A stretch of 64,000 nucleotides of DNA from Erythroxylum novogranatense (Eukaryota > Streptophyta > Magnoliopsida > Malpighiales > Erythroxylaceae). The DNA is taken from NCBI GenBank assembly GCA_029891385.1, contig CM057224.1, positions 35,841,005-35,905,004 on the forward strand, read 5' to 3'. Under the pieces are notes generated by a model. The model searched no databases and was not told the DNA's origin. It worked only from the letters and a program-made list of their open reading frames with translations. Shown here one piece after another: positions 23,927-37,010 of this stretch (its first letter is position 1; each line of letters opens with the position of its first letter). The position numbers and the translations under genes are program-made.

Positions 23927-25525
23927 CAATTCCTTTTTATCTCGAGAGAAATATGCTTTGTTAGACTATTTGCAAACTCTAAACAATCATGCTAGTGTTC
24001 TAGAGCAGAGGGCCAGGATTAAATGGCTCAAAGAAGGCGACAAAAACTCCAAAATTTTCTTCAACTGAATAATTTCTTGATAAAACTATAACTCTATAAA
24101 AGAAATCACCATACAAGATTGGACAAAGATAAGTAAACATGAGGATATGTTGAAAGAAGCTAAAAGGTTCTTCAAAGATTTCTATCTCTCTTGAAATACA
24201 ACTATGGATAGTCAACTCTTGAAATCTATTATTCAAAATAAGCTATCCAATGAAGAGAAAGCATTATTAACTGCAGCTATTGATGATTCAAAAATAGAGA
24301 AGCTCGTCTTCCAAATGACAGGGTTCACAGTTTAAAAATCATAGCCGATGCAAGAAAGTCTCTTTGGTGAATTTATGCTTTGTAGATGACCTCTTTCTAT
24401 TCTCTAAGGTTGATGAGGTTTCAATCAAGCTCTTTATGACTTCTCTGAACCAATTTAGCTCTATGTCTGCATTGATAGTTAATTACAATAAAAGCTATTT
24501 TGTTCTTTCTAAAAGTGCAGATCACATAAAAGGACCAGTCTCCTCGTTAGTTGGAATGCAACAAAAACAAACTCCCCTATGCTATCTAGTCTTTCCAATC
24601 ACTTCCAGAAGGATTCAGTTTCATGAATGTTATCCTATTATTGAAAGAATTCAAAAGAGATTGTCCCTTGAACCAACCGTGCTCTATTTTTCGAGGTAGA
24701 TTACAACTAGTCAATTCTGTGTTTAACTCTATGAAACTTATTGGTCCTCTAATATGGTGTTTGCAAGGGGAGTTATTAAATCATTGGAAAAGTTAATGAG
24801 AAACTTTCTATAGGGAGGAGGTTTCCCTATTAGGGGACATGCCAAGGTAAAGTGGATTAATGTATACAGACCTAAGTTAGAGAGAGGCCTTGGAATTATT
24901 CCTATCAAATCCTCTAATAAAGCTCTATTAATGAAGAAATTATGGTCCATCCTACAAGGAGATGACAAACTTTGGGCCAAATGGCTCTATGCTTATGTCC
25001 TAAAAGGTCAGAGTATATGGACTATTAACTCAAAGACCTCCCACTCTTGGTTTTTATCACAATTATTGAAGATAAAGGAGGAATTGAGTTCTGAAATTTC
25101 ATGTCAGGTAGAGGATCGAGTAAGGGCTTGTTTTTTGTATAACAACTGGACAGGAAATGGACAACTAATCATGAATCAAATTGCCACTTAATTACTGAGC
25201 CACCTCCTATTAATTATTAAGGTTAAATCCTTTATTATGGAGGGTCAGTAGATGGAATTCCTGAGAGAAATTCACTACCTACAACCCAACTACCCCCTAA
25301 CTTATTAATCCCTAATAGATATATTCGAAGAAACCACCCGTAGGGTTTATTTACAACAAAACGTTGTAGGGAATGACTGTTTCGGAGAAATGTCAAAGTG
25401 GAATGCTATGAAGTAGTTTGGCGTAAAGAGCTTTTGCCTAGCTTCTTATTCATCCTATGACTCACTATCTTAAACAAGCTTAGTACAATAGATAGACTTT
25501 TTTTCCTAAATTCAATTGAGGTTTC
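23927..25525 (+). pseudogene. LINE (L1-type) ORF2 fragment 2, RT region
   Basis: It begins SREKYALLDYLQ, then QRARIKWLKEGDKNSKIFF, a hallmark of plant LINE ORF2. Next is a run through RFFKDFYLS and NEEKALLTAAIDD. Near 24310 the sequence jumps to the catalytic block LVNLCFVDDLFLFSK, so most of the RT fingers and palm are deleted. Later blocks are YLVFPITSRRIQF, AGRLQLVNSVF and NKALLMKKLWSIL. Frames change several times. Solo LTR F interrupts it at 25526. Confidence 0.85.
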
Positions 25526-28500
25526 TGTAACATCCCATCACAGATGGAAAGGATAAAATAGTAATTTGAAACGGGTTAAGAGTGTTTAAAATTGTTTTGC
25601 TATGTTCATGCATTCATATATACACGTGAATAGTGAATTTTGCACATGTAATGATTGTACATGCATTCATGGCATTTCCCGGTATATGTGTCTCTAATGT
25701 GCGTATTGTGAAAAATATGATTTTTGTGCTTGAAAATTGAATTGGAGTGGGTCTTTGTGAGTTTTGAATTTTTGGAGAATTTTAGAATTTTTTCTGGAAA
25801 TTTTTGGGTACTTTTTTGGACTAAAAAAATGCCAAGTGGCAGACTGACTGGTTACCGGTAGTAAAAAGTACTGTCCAATGGCATTGAAAATTTAGATAAA
25901 TGACTTTAGGATTTATTTAAGTGAGCCATTGAAAATTGAGAGATGATTTGTGTAGAAATTGGACTTAGGTTTTGAAAATTGAATTTGTAGAGCCAAACAT
26001 GGTCTTAACTCCACTAACATTATTTTAATTCAACACTTTCCCCCTTTTGCTTTATCTTTTCACAATGGTTCTTCTTTAATAGGTCATTGGTGTTTTAAGT
26101 GAGAGTTTCTCCATAATATACGTAGCCTCCCTCTTCTTTCTTCTTTGTTGGGTTTCTTCTTCTTGTTAATGGTTACCAACCTCTAACTACACAAAAACTC
26201 TCATATCCTACTTATTTTCTCTTCTTTTGTTTACAAAAAACACAAACCTAAGCTTTTCCCCTTAAGAAGATGATGGTTGTGTGTGGTAGGGAAAGTTAGG
26301 AGGATTGTGGGATTTTGAAGTTTAGAAGTTTTGGAAGCTTGTTTAGGTAAGAATTGTGTTTTATGTCATGAAATACTAGTTAAATGCACTATTTATGATG
26401 TTATTTAAAGTTAATTGCATGGAAATTGAGGTTGGAGTATATGGGTGTGTGTATGTGTGAATTTCTTGCCTAGATGAATGATAAATGATGTAGAATTGGA
26501 TGAATGTATATTAGAAATATTTTGGAAGTGAAAGTAGGTGTAGAAGAGTGTAGGAAATGTATGGATGTTTGAATGTGTGTTGCTGCCATTTTATGGCTAA
26601 TTGTTTAAGTGAAGGTCTTGATTAAATTGTGGGTGATTTATTGACTAAATTGGATGCTTATTGGTGTAGAAATGGTATTGGAATGATAGGATTTGAGTTA
26701 GATGTAAAAGCTAGAAAATTGAATTTGTACATGTTTCAATATTAGTGTCATAACTTTTTATGTGGTTATGCAATTATGATGAGGATTGGCTTGACTTAAA
26801 CTTGAGGGGTTTGGCTACATTTCTTGTGAAGGAGGTTCTGTTCAAATTTGGCTTGAAGAGTTTGAAATTTTAACTTGAAAGTGGTAATGTGTATAGGGAT
26901 GAATAGTGTCATTTTAGTGACACTAACTTTGAAATTGTGATCTGACATTTTAGGAATTTTTATAGGTTGTTTGAGACTGATTTTACTAAGTTGGTCTTCA
27001 TTAAAGTTGTAGCTCTTCTTGATAGCTTTCTATCTCCATGAAATGTGCTATTTTTCGACATTGGAGTTGGTAGTTATAAGTGCTTGAACTTTGCTTATGG
27101 TTTAGGTGATGTTTAATAATGAGAAAACAGGGCAGCAACAATCATGTAGGAAATTGACCTCGTTAGAGGTAGAATTTGTTTCTAAGTGCTTCATAATAAT
27201 TGTAGAATGTGTTCTGAGCTTTCCATTGATATAAAGTATGGAATTTTTGGCTAAGGGGATAAGAAGTTATGATTTTTAGAAGATTGTGGTACTGTTAGGA
27301 TGACATGTGTTGGGCAGAAACTTTGATTGAGATTTTGACCTTTTTAGAGGTTGAATTTGATTCCAAGTTGTTCATGAAAGTTGTAGAATGTGTTTTGATC
27401 TTTTCATTTATCTAAAGGTTGGAATTTTTGGCCAATGGAAGAGGAAGTTATGAGTTTTAGAAGATGTGTTTTTGTTTAGGATGACATTTGCAGGACAGAT
27501 ATCTTTGAAGTGCATTTTGACTCCTTTAGAGTTGGAATTTGTCTGTGAGTCCTTCATGAAACTTGTAGGATTTTCTGTGATCTTTTTAATGATATCAAAT
27601 TTGTCAAATTTAGACACTTTTGTGAAAAGTTATTCATTGTGGTAGAAGAGAGAGAAATAGGTGCAAATGTTATTTTCTTTTCATTTTATTTTTGTTCTAA
27701 TTTGACCCTTTTGTCATTTTTTTGTGTATAACTTTTTCATCCGACCTCTGATTGACTTAATTTTTTAGGTGTCGGATTCGTAAGTCATTTAATTTCCTCT
27801 CCATGAGAATTTGTGAATTTTGGAGATTAAATTGAAAATGATGGATTATATCAAAGTTAGAGGACCGAGCGATTATTTTTCTGGTCCGTATTTTAGCAAT
27901 AATTGGACTTATAGAAATCCAAATCGAGTGATTTTGGTGTCTATGGATTTCTAAAATTTAGGGGAACATTTTTAGATAAAATTTATAGATTGATACCAGG
28001 AATGTCACGAACATGCATTATACACATTTCAATTTCTGCATGTGCATTATTATACATTTCTGATTGTACATTTGGTAATATTTGTGTATTTTAACTGTTA
28101 TAGAGGCACATTTGGAACGTCAACCCACAGCCGTTGCTGAGACTTCCAAGCATTAGCTTCGAAAGCTATTGGTGAGTGACCTAGACGGTTCTCTCAATTA
28201 TTGATTGCTTACAATTTTGTGGTGAATAATGGTGGGTTTGAGATTGATTATGATTGTGGATTCCGGACAGAAGGTCCGATGTACTGAGGAGCTATGACAT
28301 AGAAGTGCTACTTGTATGTGCATTTGAGAACTACTTGTTTGTGATGTGATAAATTGTGACACATGTGTTGATTGTGATGTATGTACTGCTTAATTGTCAC
28401 ATATGCATTTCATACATGAATGCATACTCAGATAATGACAATTGTGACCGGAGCAGCCACCGAGAGCTAAAAGCTCAACAATTGTATTTGGGCCTCGAGC

Positions 28501-29213
28501 TCCACAGTGATTTAGAGCCTCAAGCTCAACGATTAATGTATCCATATTGGGACAGTCCAGGCGCTCGATCACAACACCGTAATAAATTAGAAAAAGGGTC
28601 ACATGAGCATTTCATATGCATTTACTTACATGTATTTGATTGAGTGAAAGGCAAAATTTCTTATGCTTATATGAAATAAATGTGTTACTTAGGATCAATG
28701 TAGAATGGTGACATAATTGTGTTGTGCTCTAATGTGTTGCATGAATTGAGTGAACCATTGATGATGGTTACCTTACTAAGTTCGCAAACTCACCCAAAAT
28801 TGCAACATTATTTTTCAGGACCGCGAGTAGACTCTTAGCCCAGAAGGACTTTTCCTGCCGTGTAGATTGTGTTGGCGAGAGAAGTCATGGCTCACAGGTT
28901 GGTCAGCTGGGACTTTTGGGATGACCTAGATAGATCTTATGTATTTTTCTTCTTTCATGTAGCATTTGTACTAGGTTTTTGGAATTGATGTACATACAGT
29001 AAAAGATGACAGACGTGTAGACTTCTGGTTTTGATGAAATGAAATGAGGAAAATTTTGGTTTCAAAAATATTGTGATTTTTATACTAATGTTTTATTATG
29101 ATTCCATGTGAAGTATTTGTAGTGATTGATCGTAGCTCACCCTTATCGTAAGATATGTACCGGAATGACCTGTGGACATCCCGGTGTGTACTCTGCGGTA
29201 AGGGGGCGCTACA
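25526..29213 (+). mobile_element. Solo LTR of a Tekay/Del-like element (LTR F, 3.7 kb)
   Basis: It starts TGTAACATCCCATCAC and ends CGGTAAGGGGGCGCTACA. The flanking 5-mers GTTTC and GTTTG match at 4 of 5. It carries a donor-like GTGAGTGACC (28172), an inverted-repeat domain (28442-28574), the palindrome core (28754-28768), an acceptor CAG (28816-28818), and about three diverged 180-bp repeats (27150-27640). The LINE reading continues on both sides. Confidence 0.9.
27150..27640 (+). repeat. Diverged repeats of about 180 bp in LTR F
   Basis: Three units share TTAGAGGTTGAATTTG, then TTCATGAAAGTTGTAGAATG, then GGAATTTTTGGC...AAGTTATGA, in that order. Weaker copies of the same pattern are in LTR A (3365-3840). 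They help explain why A and F are the longest LTRs. Confidence 0.65.
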
Positions 29214-29750
29214 GTTTGTGTCTTATGCAACTCATAATAAGAGAATAAGGACCATTTGTTCTTTGAGTGTCCCTTATCTAAGGACATTGGTCTTAGATAA
29301 GACATAAATGTCTTTGGTCCCTAAGCACACTTCAATACACAAGGATACTACAACAGTTTATCATACTGAAGTCCATTTCCCATCCTAATTCTATTATCTG
29401 CCTAATTTCCTTTGCGACTTGCATTAAAGAAATATAGGCATAAAGAAACCTACGTAGGTTCCAGAACATCAGTAGAAATCAACAAGTACATAAGTGTATT
29501 TATGCTAAATTCAAAGACCAAATAATCTCCTTAAGCTCTATCAAGGAGTGCTCATCCTATCTAGCTAATTTATAGAGAATATAGAGAAATATGCATAACA
29601 ATAGTAGTAGGAAGATTTCGAAGCAAATATTCCCTGTGAATATGGAAAGCATCGGAAGGGGGACTTACCATTCAGGTGGCAAAGGGGAAGTGTCATTGGT
29701 ATAAGGCTAGGCTAGAAATGATGCTTAGGACACTTACTTGATGTATTGGT
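29214..29750 (+). pseudogene. LINE (L1-type) ORF2 fragment 3, C-terminal zinc finger and tail
   Basis: Right after LTR F the frame reads CVLCNS, two stops, then ENKDHLFFECPLS, the zf-RVT finger (C-x2-C ... H-x4-C) at the end of plant L1 ORF2. Downstream sequence is decayed. No clear poly(A) tail or target duplication was found, so the end at about 29750 is approximate. Confidence 0.75.
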
Positions 29751-30260
29751 TGACAGTGCATCATTACTCTAGTTAAAATAAAATGAGTAGACTACTACTA
29801 TAGCAGTGATAAGTCTAGGTCGATCCCAAAGAGAGTGTATGTAAAATTGTTGAAATGAATCAGTGTTTAGGCTAATAGGGTTTTAGATTTTTGAAATAAG
29901 AAAATAAAGTGAAACTAGACTAATAAAATCAAGTTAAGGAAAACATGAGAAAAATGATAAAAGTGGGGAATTCGGTAGGGACCCAATTCTTTGGTTCAAT
30001 CTCAGCCTACACCCTAATTAAACATATTTCATTGATTTATTGTTTTTAAACCTCTCCTATAAACTATTAATCGTGGGTTAATAATTAACCTGAGTTTTTC
30101 CTTAGATAGTATTTAATCAATATATGATCGTTAATTAAACCTAACTACCAAATAACCTAGGATACAATCTCTAGATTTAATTAGGTACTAGCATTAAAAA
30201 TTAGGAAAACTGATTAATAAAGGCAATAACCACATACGATACTTTATTTAACCTAGGTTA
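29751..30260. other. Unassigned AT-rich segment, probable transposon remnant
   Basis: No coding frame. It contains CAGTGATAAGTCTAGGTCGA, similar to a short motif I have seen in plant retroelement remnants, but I cannot name the family. Nothing else is recognisable. Confidence 0.3.
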
Positions 30261-31153
30261 TGTAACATCTACACAGCCCCTTGAAGGATATGCAAGTGTC
30301 ACACAAAACAAAACTGAAACAATCTAAATCATACCAAACATTCATTACATGCATTCCCAGAAACTCGAGCAATGTACATTACCTTTCATTAAAAGTTGTT
30401 TTTAAACAAAACATACTAAACATATTGTACTAATCCAAATACATGCCTTAAACATAATTCATCCTATAATAAAGTTATTACAAACTATTAAATAAAATAC
30501 AATTGTCTTGTATTGTCATATACAACTCAAAAACAAACTCAAATATATATCTTTCAAAATAAGATACATTCTTCTTGGCCACTGTGGTTGTCTTTGTCAT
30601 GTTCTTTAAACCTTCTTATCAGAACCTACATGAAGGCAAAACTACCGTGCTAAGCATATAGCTTAGTGGGGAATAACTAAACAAGATATAAATTGGCGAC
30701 TGCTAACAGTCATCTAGCATTTACATGCACTGTATGATGTCAATTCACATACAAACTTTAATTGTTCAAATTACAAAGTAATCCAATCATTATACTTCAA
30801 AACATAGTTTGATGGATATTGATTCAGAGCATTCTCTCATCAGAACAAAACTCATAAATATCAAAATAGAATGTACAAATATCATAATTGAATATCAGAA
30901 TACGATATAATCCTTTCAGATCAAAGTATGAATTATGTTAGAACAGAACCTGGTTTGTTTCAAATCAGACCTTATCTTTGATCATAACAGAATTTGTTTT
31001 GTATCATAACAAAATTTGCTTATATCAAAACTGAACATGTATTAGAATACAAAACAAGTTAGATTGCTAATCCTTTTTGACAAAACTGGGTAATGGGACC
31101 AAAACAGCAGATACCATGATTGGTATTTGAAATAGAAGAGACTAATGTCTCTA

Positions 31154-31250
31154 AATCAGGTGACACTGTGGTGTCGATAATCAGGGAACACTGTAATGTC
31201 AATAATCAGGGGACACCGTAGTGTCAATAATCAAGGGATACCTTAGTGAC
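31154..31250. repeat. Four tandem copies of a 25-bp repeat with internal dyad
   Basis: Units start at 31154, 31179, 31204 and 31229. The best unit is AATCAGGTGACACTGTGGTG plus TCGAT; GACACTGTGGTGTC and GACACCGTAGTGTC form dyads. The fourth unit is partial. Confidence 0.85.
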
Positions 31251-32072
31251 TAGTTACTAGAGCAGTTATAAACCCTTCTAGGCATGCCTATTTACCCACG
31301 ACTAGGACTTGGCAGTTTTTAAAACAATCCATTTCAAATTTCAAAATCACAAGCAAATAATATAGTGTATAATATATGACTTTATTTCATTTTTCCCCAA
31401 TTAAACTTATTTGTTGGCATATGATCAAACTTATCATACCTTATAAATACAAGAATATGCAATAATGCATCAATAAAAGTATTTAGTCATCACACATTAT
31501 GTATATTCACATAATTAGAAAGCACTTCCAATATAATCCCAATTATCAAACTCTTTAGACAATTGATGGTGCAAAATTATCACAATGTCATAATCACCTG
31601 ACAGTGAAATAATGCATAAGTATGAATTCATTTCCTTATGATCAAATTGAACCCTTTCATTCTCACTCAAACTTATCATACCTTACAAACATAAGCATTT
31701 GTAATAATGCACCAATGAATACATTAAGTAATTACACTTTACATGAACTCACCTAAGTTCCCAATTCTCGAACATTCATAACTAACACATCACTTTTATC
31801 ATTTAAAACACATTTGTGTTTATAAGTATACTTCATTCCTTTAACAGCTTATAAGTTCCAAAATTAGATACCTTGATATATAATAACACCTTATTTAAGT
31901 TATTACTTCAATTAAAAATCCAAATCTTATTCACCTTTTAATAAACTTATTCCACATCAAACTAGGTTCATTTTACACCTTAATTAAGTCTAATTAAACC
32001 ATTATAAAGGACCTTAACCTTATATGGTCCAACAATTGCCCAAAACCAATCTTTTCTCCTTCCTAAGTACTT

Positions 32073-32116
32073 CCCATGATTGTGGGAATAAGCTTTATGC
32101 ATCCCACGATTGTGGG
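32073..32116. repeat. Two hairpin repeats, CCCAYGATTGTGGG
   Basis: CCCATGATTGTGGG at 32073-32086 and CCCACGATTGTGGG at 32103-32116, 30 bp apart. Each can fold with CCCAC pairing GTGGG around a GATT loop. Confidence 0.7.
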
Positions 32117-32339
32117 ACAATCTCCAATTTATTTCCAAAACTTAACTTCTTCACTTCCATTCGACACACCTTCACTAATGACCATCAATTTCACTTCAAT
32201 TATACCTTATTCATGCTTCAATACCTCATCAAATTCATGTCCATACTTGTAATGATTTGCAATAATAGCGACAAGAAAATTTTGATATCGCAGATAAATT
32301 TTATCACAATTCACATAGTGCGCTATTGGACAAGGTGTA

Positions 32340-33480
32340 GCTAAGGTATGCATTGGGGCAAATGAACTAGTGTAAAGGCTCAATTTCTAGATAGTATTAG
32401 TAATATAGTCACATAGATGAATAGATTGCTATTTTATTCAACTTCTATGACCCAATTAACGCTCATTGCTCTCCCTTTTGTTGCCCCTCATGTTTTAGGT
32501 CTCCTATAGGTCTCCATCCCTTATTTCTTAGACCCCTTGGGCATTATTTCCTTATGAATTATGGGCTGCCTCCTTAGAATGACTTTCTCCATCATCATAT
32601 ACACCCCTTTACTCCTTCACTCTTATGTTCTCCATATTCAACAACTGAAGCAATTTGAACATCTACCCCAACTCCATCAAACTCATCATCAACAACTTCA
32701 TCAAAAACTCCTCTCCCAAAATTCTCCCCATAACTAGGGCCTTGTTATGTAAATGAGAATTCATTCCTATAAATATCACCATTGTTTAAAAAAGTACTCT
32801 CTTGTTTTTAGATCATACAATTTCTAACCTTTATTCTCATATAGGTACCCAACAAAAATGCAACGACTTTTTCTTACAAATTTATCCACTTTCTTTCCTT
32901 GGTTATATGCATAACACAACAAACCAAACACTCTCAGGTGCTTATATAAAGGTGGCTACCCATGTAAAACTTCATATAGGGTTTTCCATTTAAATTGAGG
33001 ACAAAGTTCTATTTATTATCCTACAACAAATAGACATTCTCCCCAAAAATTGAATGGAAAGTGCCTTTGAGAGTGTAATGCTTGTATACATTCAAAATAT
33101 GTCGATGTTTAATCTCCACCCTATCATTTTGTTGTCACCTATTTCTTATTAATTAACAAAAAGCACCCACATGGTATGAGAATAATCATCTGTTATCGTC
33201 AAAAAATATGAAGCACCATATGATGATAAAGTTCTATATAGACCTTATAAATCACAATGTATAAGTTCAAACTTATGAGAAATTTTATGATCATTTAAGG
33301 AAATCTATCTCTAGTTTATTTAGCCTGTTGACATTTATTACAAGCTTTATTTATAATCTCACTATTTTTATTGGAAACAACATTGGGAACTAATTTGGTG
33401 ACTTTTAGAGAAGGGTGTCCCAGATGCTTGTTCCAAAGATCAAGTGAGCAAAATCCATTAGTTGTAATGCCTTCGCTATG
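32340..33480 (-). pseudogene. Decayed Ty1/copia integrase region
   Basis: On the minus strand near 33380-33450 a frame reads DLWNKHLGHPSLKVTKLVPN, the copia pre-integrase block. It is followed by NKACNKCQQAK and pieces of integrase in changing frames with many stops (for example HSQRHFPFNFWGE near 33050). The stretch to about 32340 looks like the acidic hinge after integrase. It is far more decayed than the copia element at 1-15050. No LTRs were assigned. Confidence 0.65.
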
Positions 33481-34189
33481 GTACCATTAATATGTGATAT
33501 TTTATTTGTTTTAAAAAACAAGGGCACAATGTAGCTGTAACTAGCACCGGTAAGAACGGCAAGTATGGGTCAATTCCAAAGTTGTGATTACTGTACTAGA
33601 CTTAGTACCGGATTGAGTTCTGATATAGTACTTTACTGGTATCGGTCAATACCAAATACCTTTTCGAGTAATTTTTTAAATTTAAGAAATAGTCCCTAAA
33701 ATTTTTAAAATTTGAAAAATAGTGCATTGGTATATAGTACAATTATATTGTATACTTCACAAGTTTATTGTTTACATCAACCCTATTTCTAAAAATTATA
33801 AATAATAATAATAATAATAATAAATATGAAATAACAATAATTTTAAATATTTCACATATAAATAATAACCACAATAAATATAAAAAGACAATCATCATAC
33901 AAATATAAAATTAAGAATAATACAAAGTTTTTAAATATTACAATAATACAATTTCATCATTTTAATAAATGATAATTATATCAAAACATCCAACAAAAAT
34001 AATAAATATCCTTAAACAATTTACAAAAAGAGTTCATGACGAAGAAACAATCAAGTAGAAGTTAAACATGAAACAAAAATATTTACAGTTACATGACATA
34101 TATAGAATTTAACATAAACATCAAATATACGTCAAATTAAAAAAAGAGGAAAAACAAAAACCTGGAACAAAATTCAATCGTCAACAGGA
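33481..34189. other. AT-rich region beside the hAT gene
   Basis: No gene is visible. Repeated GGTA/TACC-rich words (CACCGGTAAG, ACTGGTATCGGTCAATACC) near 33540-33660 resemble the subterminal sequence of hAT elements, but I could not pair terminal inverted repeats or an 8-bp duplication. Confidence 0.35.
33800..33823. repeat. (AAT)n microsatellite
   Basis: About eight uninterrupted AAT units. Confidence 0.9.
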
Positions 34190-36475
34190 GGATACTTGTT
34201 AAAACTGTATTGACTTTAGTTATCATTTGGTACAAAATTCTCATCATTGAGAGGAGTTTCATCATCATTATCATTTAAATTTAATGCACCAAATGACATA
34301 TCAATGCTTTCTCATCCAAAATTATCTTCCAAGTCATTGACATCTACCAAATTCGGTTCTTCAGAAACCCAATATGCCAAAAGATCAATACTATCAATGG
34401 AAATAAGATCAATATTCCTGAAGCTTTAAATCGTAACGAACAAAAACCAAGTCATTTAACCTCTTATGCTCTAATTTATTCCTTTTCTTTGAGTGGATAA
34501 ATTCAAATGTGCTTCAATTTCGTTCATAGCCTATTGCACTCACACATTGACTTAAAATCCAAATTACAAACTTTTTCAATTCTGGAACACCATTTTCGAA
34601 TTGATCCCACCAAGAAATTGTAAGTTATAAGATAACAAAAGTAGTGTTATAAACAAAATAAAGTAATAATTAATTTTCAACAAATAAGAAAAAGAAAATA
34701 ATGAATACCTGGAGAAAGTTTTCCTCTTTGTCGAATAGCAATCGACATTCCAAACTCCCTATAAGATAACTTGTAAAGCTCCATTTGTGAGCTTAAAAGA
34801 TCTTGCATCGCGTCAATGCTAACAATTGTTGTAATAGTTAAAATCATTCCTCTATTAACTTCAGCTTGCTTAGTCAAATCCAATCTAAAATAGACACTAG
34901 GATTAAAAATGCCCCCACCTATAAACAATGGAGAAGAAAGTTGTCTTTCCCTTCTCTCATTAATGATTGAAAGATATGGTGTGCATAAAAAAGGCCTATG
35001 TTTCAGATTGGCCTTGATTGCTTCCATCGCTCTCTCTCCATGGCATTAAAATATAACTCATTGTTGACTTTTCTTCACTATCATCCAAGCGAAACACCCT
35101 CACCAAAGACTTACAAACTCAAATAACAAATTGACATTGATACCAAAATTGTCTATCTTCCAGTATAATATTACAAACCTCCACTCCAGCATTAGACCTA
35201 GCATGTTGAGATGCAATTCACTTATCACTTGTAAGCATTTATCTTAACTAAGAAAATTGTGACAAATCTTGTCACAATAGGATGACATAAATTTCTACCA
35301 TTGGTAAATTTCTTTCTTATCAAATTCAATGCCCATGCACGAAAATAAATAAACTTTGTCAACTTTTTAGCTTTATGCATAGTCTCATCAATAACAGGAA
35401 AATACCTAGGATCTCCTATATTCTCCAGCAATAGGTCAATGCAATATATAACACAAGGAGTCCAAAAAATGAATTATACATATTCTGCAACCTTTTTCTT
35501 GCCGCTTTGTAAGCGGAATCATTGTCAGTAATAAACTGAACAATATTTTTCGGGCCCTACTTCATTCACAACTTAATCAAATATCGCAAATAAAGTCCAA
35601 ATATTTCTAATAAGGCCAGATGCATCAATAGATTTCAAAAGCATAGAGTCATTTGTAGAATAAACCAAAAAATTTGTAATAGGCGCCTATCTCCTATTTT
35701 TCCAACTATCACATATGATTGAACATCTATAAGTACCCCAATTCACTCTTTTTTCAGCTAAATAATTTCTAATTTCAGAAACAGTACAACTCAAAAGTTT
35801 ACCTCTTAAGTCATCAATCGAAGGACCTTTGTATCCTGGACCATAAGAGTCTTTGCATCCATCATAGGTTGATAATAATAAGACTAAGAAGCATTGAATG
35901 ACGAACCTGTATCATATCACTATCTAGCTACTGCCATAACAACCTTGTGAGCCGTATCTCATGATTGCATTGCACCACGAATTAAAAGTTGGGCTCTAAG
36001 AGTTGTTCGTGGTACAAAGAAACTAAACAATGGCCTTCTTCTCTTCTTCACATCAGATTCAGGTTCTTCTTCTTGAGCTTGAGATGGAACACTACCAGTA
36101 CTACTACCACCACTACCACTACCACTTCCACTTTCAACATTTCCAAAATCACCATGGAAACTAGAAAATTAACTTTCGCTACCAATTTCAAAATTCAACC
36201 TTTCCCTTCTATCTCTCTCATATTGATATTCATCAAGCAATGTTTACATCTGTCACTTCACATGATGACTTACTTTTTTACAGGGGTCCATATCTCCTTT
36301 ATCTACAGCTAAATGTTTTTTTAATCGGGCGATTCCTCCACCTTTCAAATGCTTGTTACAAAACAAGCAAATAGTATGGTTCCTCATACTAAGAACTAAT
36401 ACAACATGAGCCCAAGCTGGATCATTGTATCTTCCAAAAGTAGGTTAATCAGGAGTACTTGAACTTTCTTCCATT
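34190..36475 (-). pseudogene. hAT family transposase, decayed
   Basis: The start is near 36473 on the minus strand (MEESSSTPD). A BED-like finger follows (WAHVVLVLSMRNHTICLFC, then GGGIARLKKHLA), then a Gly/Ser-rich linker. The DUF659-like core has LRAQLLIRGAMQS and, later, FITDNDSAYKAARK, and the hAT core has RERDNFLLH and TRFVTIFL blocks. The C-terminal dimerisation end is traceable (NEIEAHLNLSTQR, LLAYWVSEEPN). hAT transposases cut and paste DNA with 8-bp duplications. Many stops and shifts make this copy dead. The Thr-rich plus-strand frame at 35989-36312 is its shadow. Confidence 0.8.
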
Positions 36476-37010
36476 TATTTTTAAAAATAAATTAATGCAT
36501 ATAAAAAAATAAGTAAAAGATAATTTCAGTACACAATATGTATATCCATCTTATATAATATAACTCATTATGTATGATTACATTACACACAATTCAATTT
36601 CATATAACACAATTCACTATAAGTCAAAAGTTAACAATTCAAAACATTCAACTTATATAATTACACAAAACATACATAAACATTTTCATTTCTAACAATC
36701 ACAAAACATGCATAAACAATTTCTATTTCCAATATTTTTCAACAATTGCCATTTCCAACATCCACAAATCATACATAAAAATTTCTATTTCCAACAATTT
36801 TCAATAATTTCCTTTTCCATTAATCATAAAACATTCATAAAACAATTTCTATTTTCAACAATCATAAAATATACATAAAAATTTTCATTTTCAATAATTT
36901 TCAACAATTTCCATTTCCATTTCCAATAATCACCAAACATTCATAAAATAATTTCTATTTCCACCATCCACAAATCATACCAAAAAAATTTCTATTTCCA
37001 ACATTCACAA
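36476..37010. repeat. AT-rich degenerate repeats next to the hAT gene
   Basis: Several 50-60 bp degenerate units of the kind CATAAACAATTTCTATTTCC followed by AACAATCACAAAACATA fill 36640-37010. The AT-rich region continues beyond the inserted element at 47175-47298. They may be the subterminal repeats of the hAT element; that is an inference. Confidence 0.6.

Larger units (their letters stand above)
30261..32330 (-). mobile_element. LTR-like fragment, probable gypsy type
   Basis: It begins TGTAACATCTACACAGCCCC, which looks like the end of an LTR read in reverse, and contains the near-palindrome CTAAGCATATAGCTTAG near 30640. It holds four 25-bp tandem repeats (31154-31250) and two CCCACGATTGTGGG-type hairpins (32073-32116). 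No coding capacity was seen. The right boundary and target duplication could not be found. Confidence 0.45.

Noticed and set aside
35989..36312. Frame with a threonine run
   Set aside because: Antisense of the Gly/Ser-rich linker of the hAT transposase.
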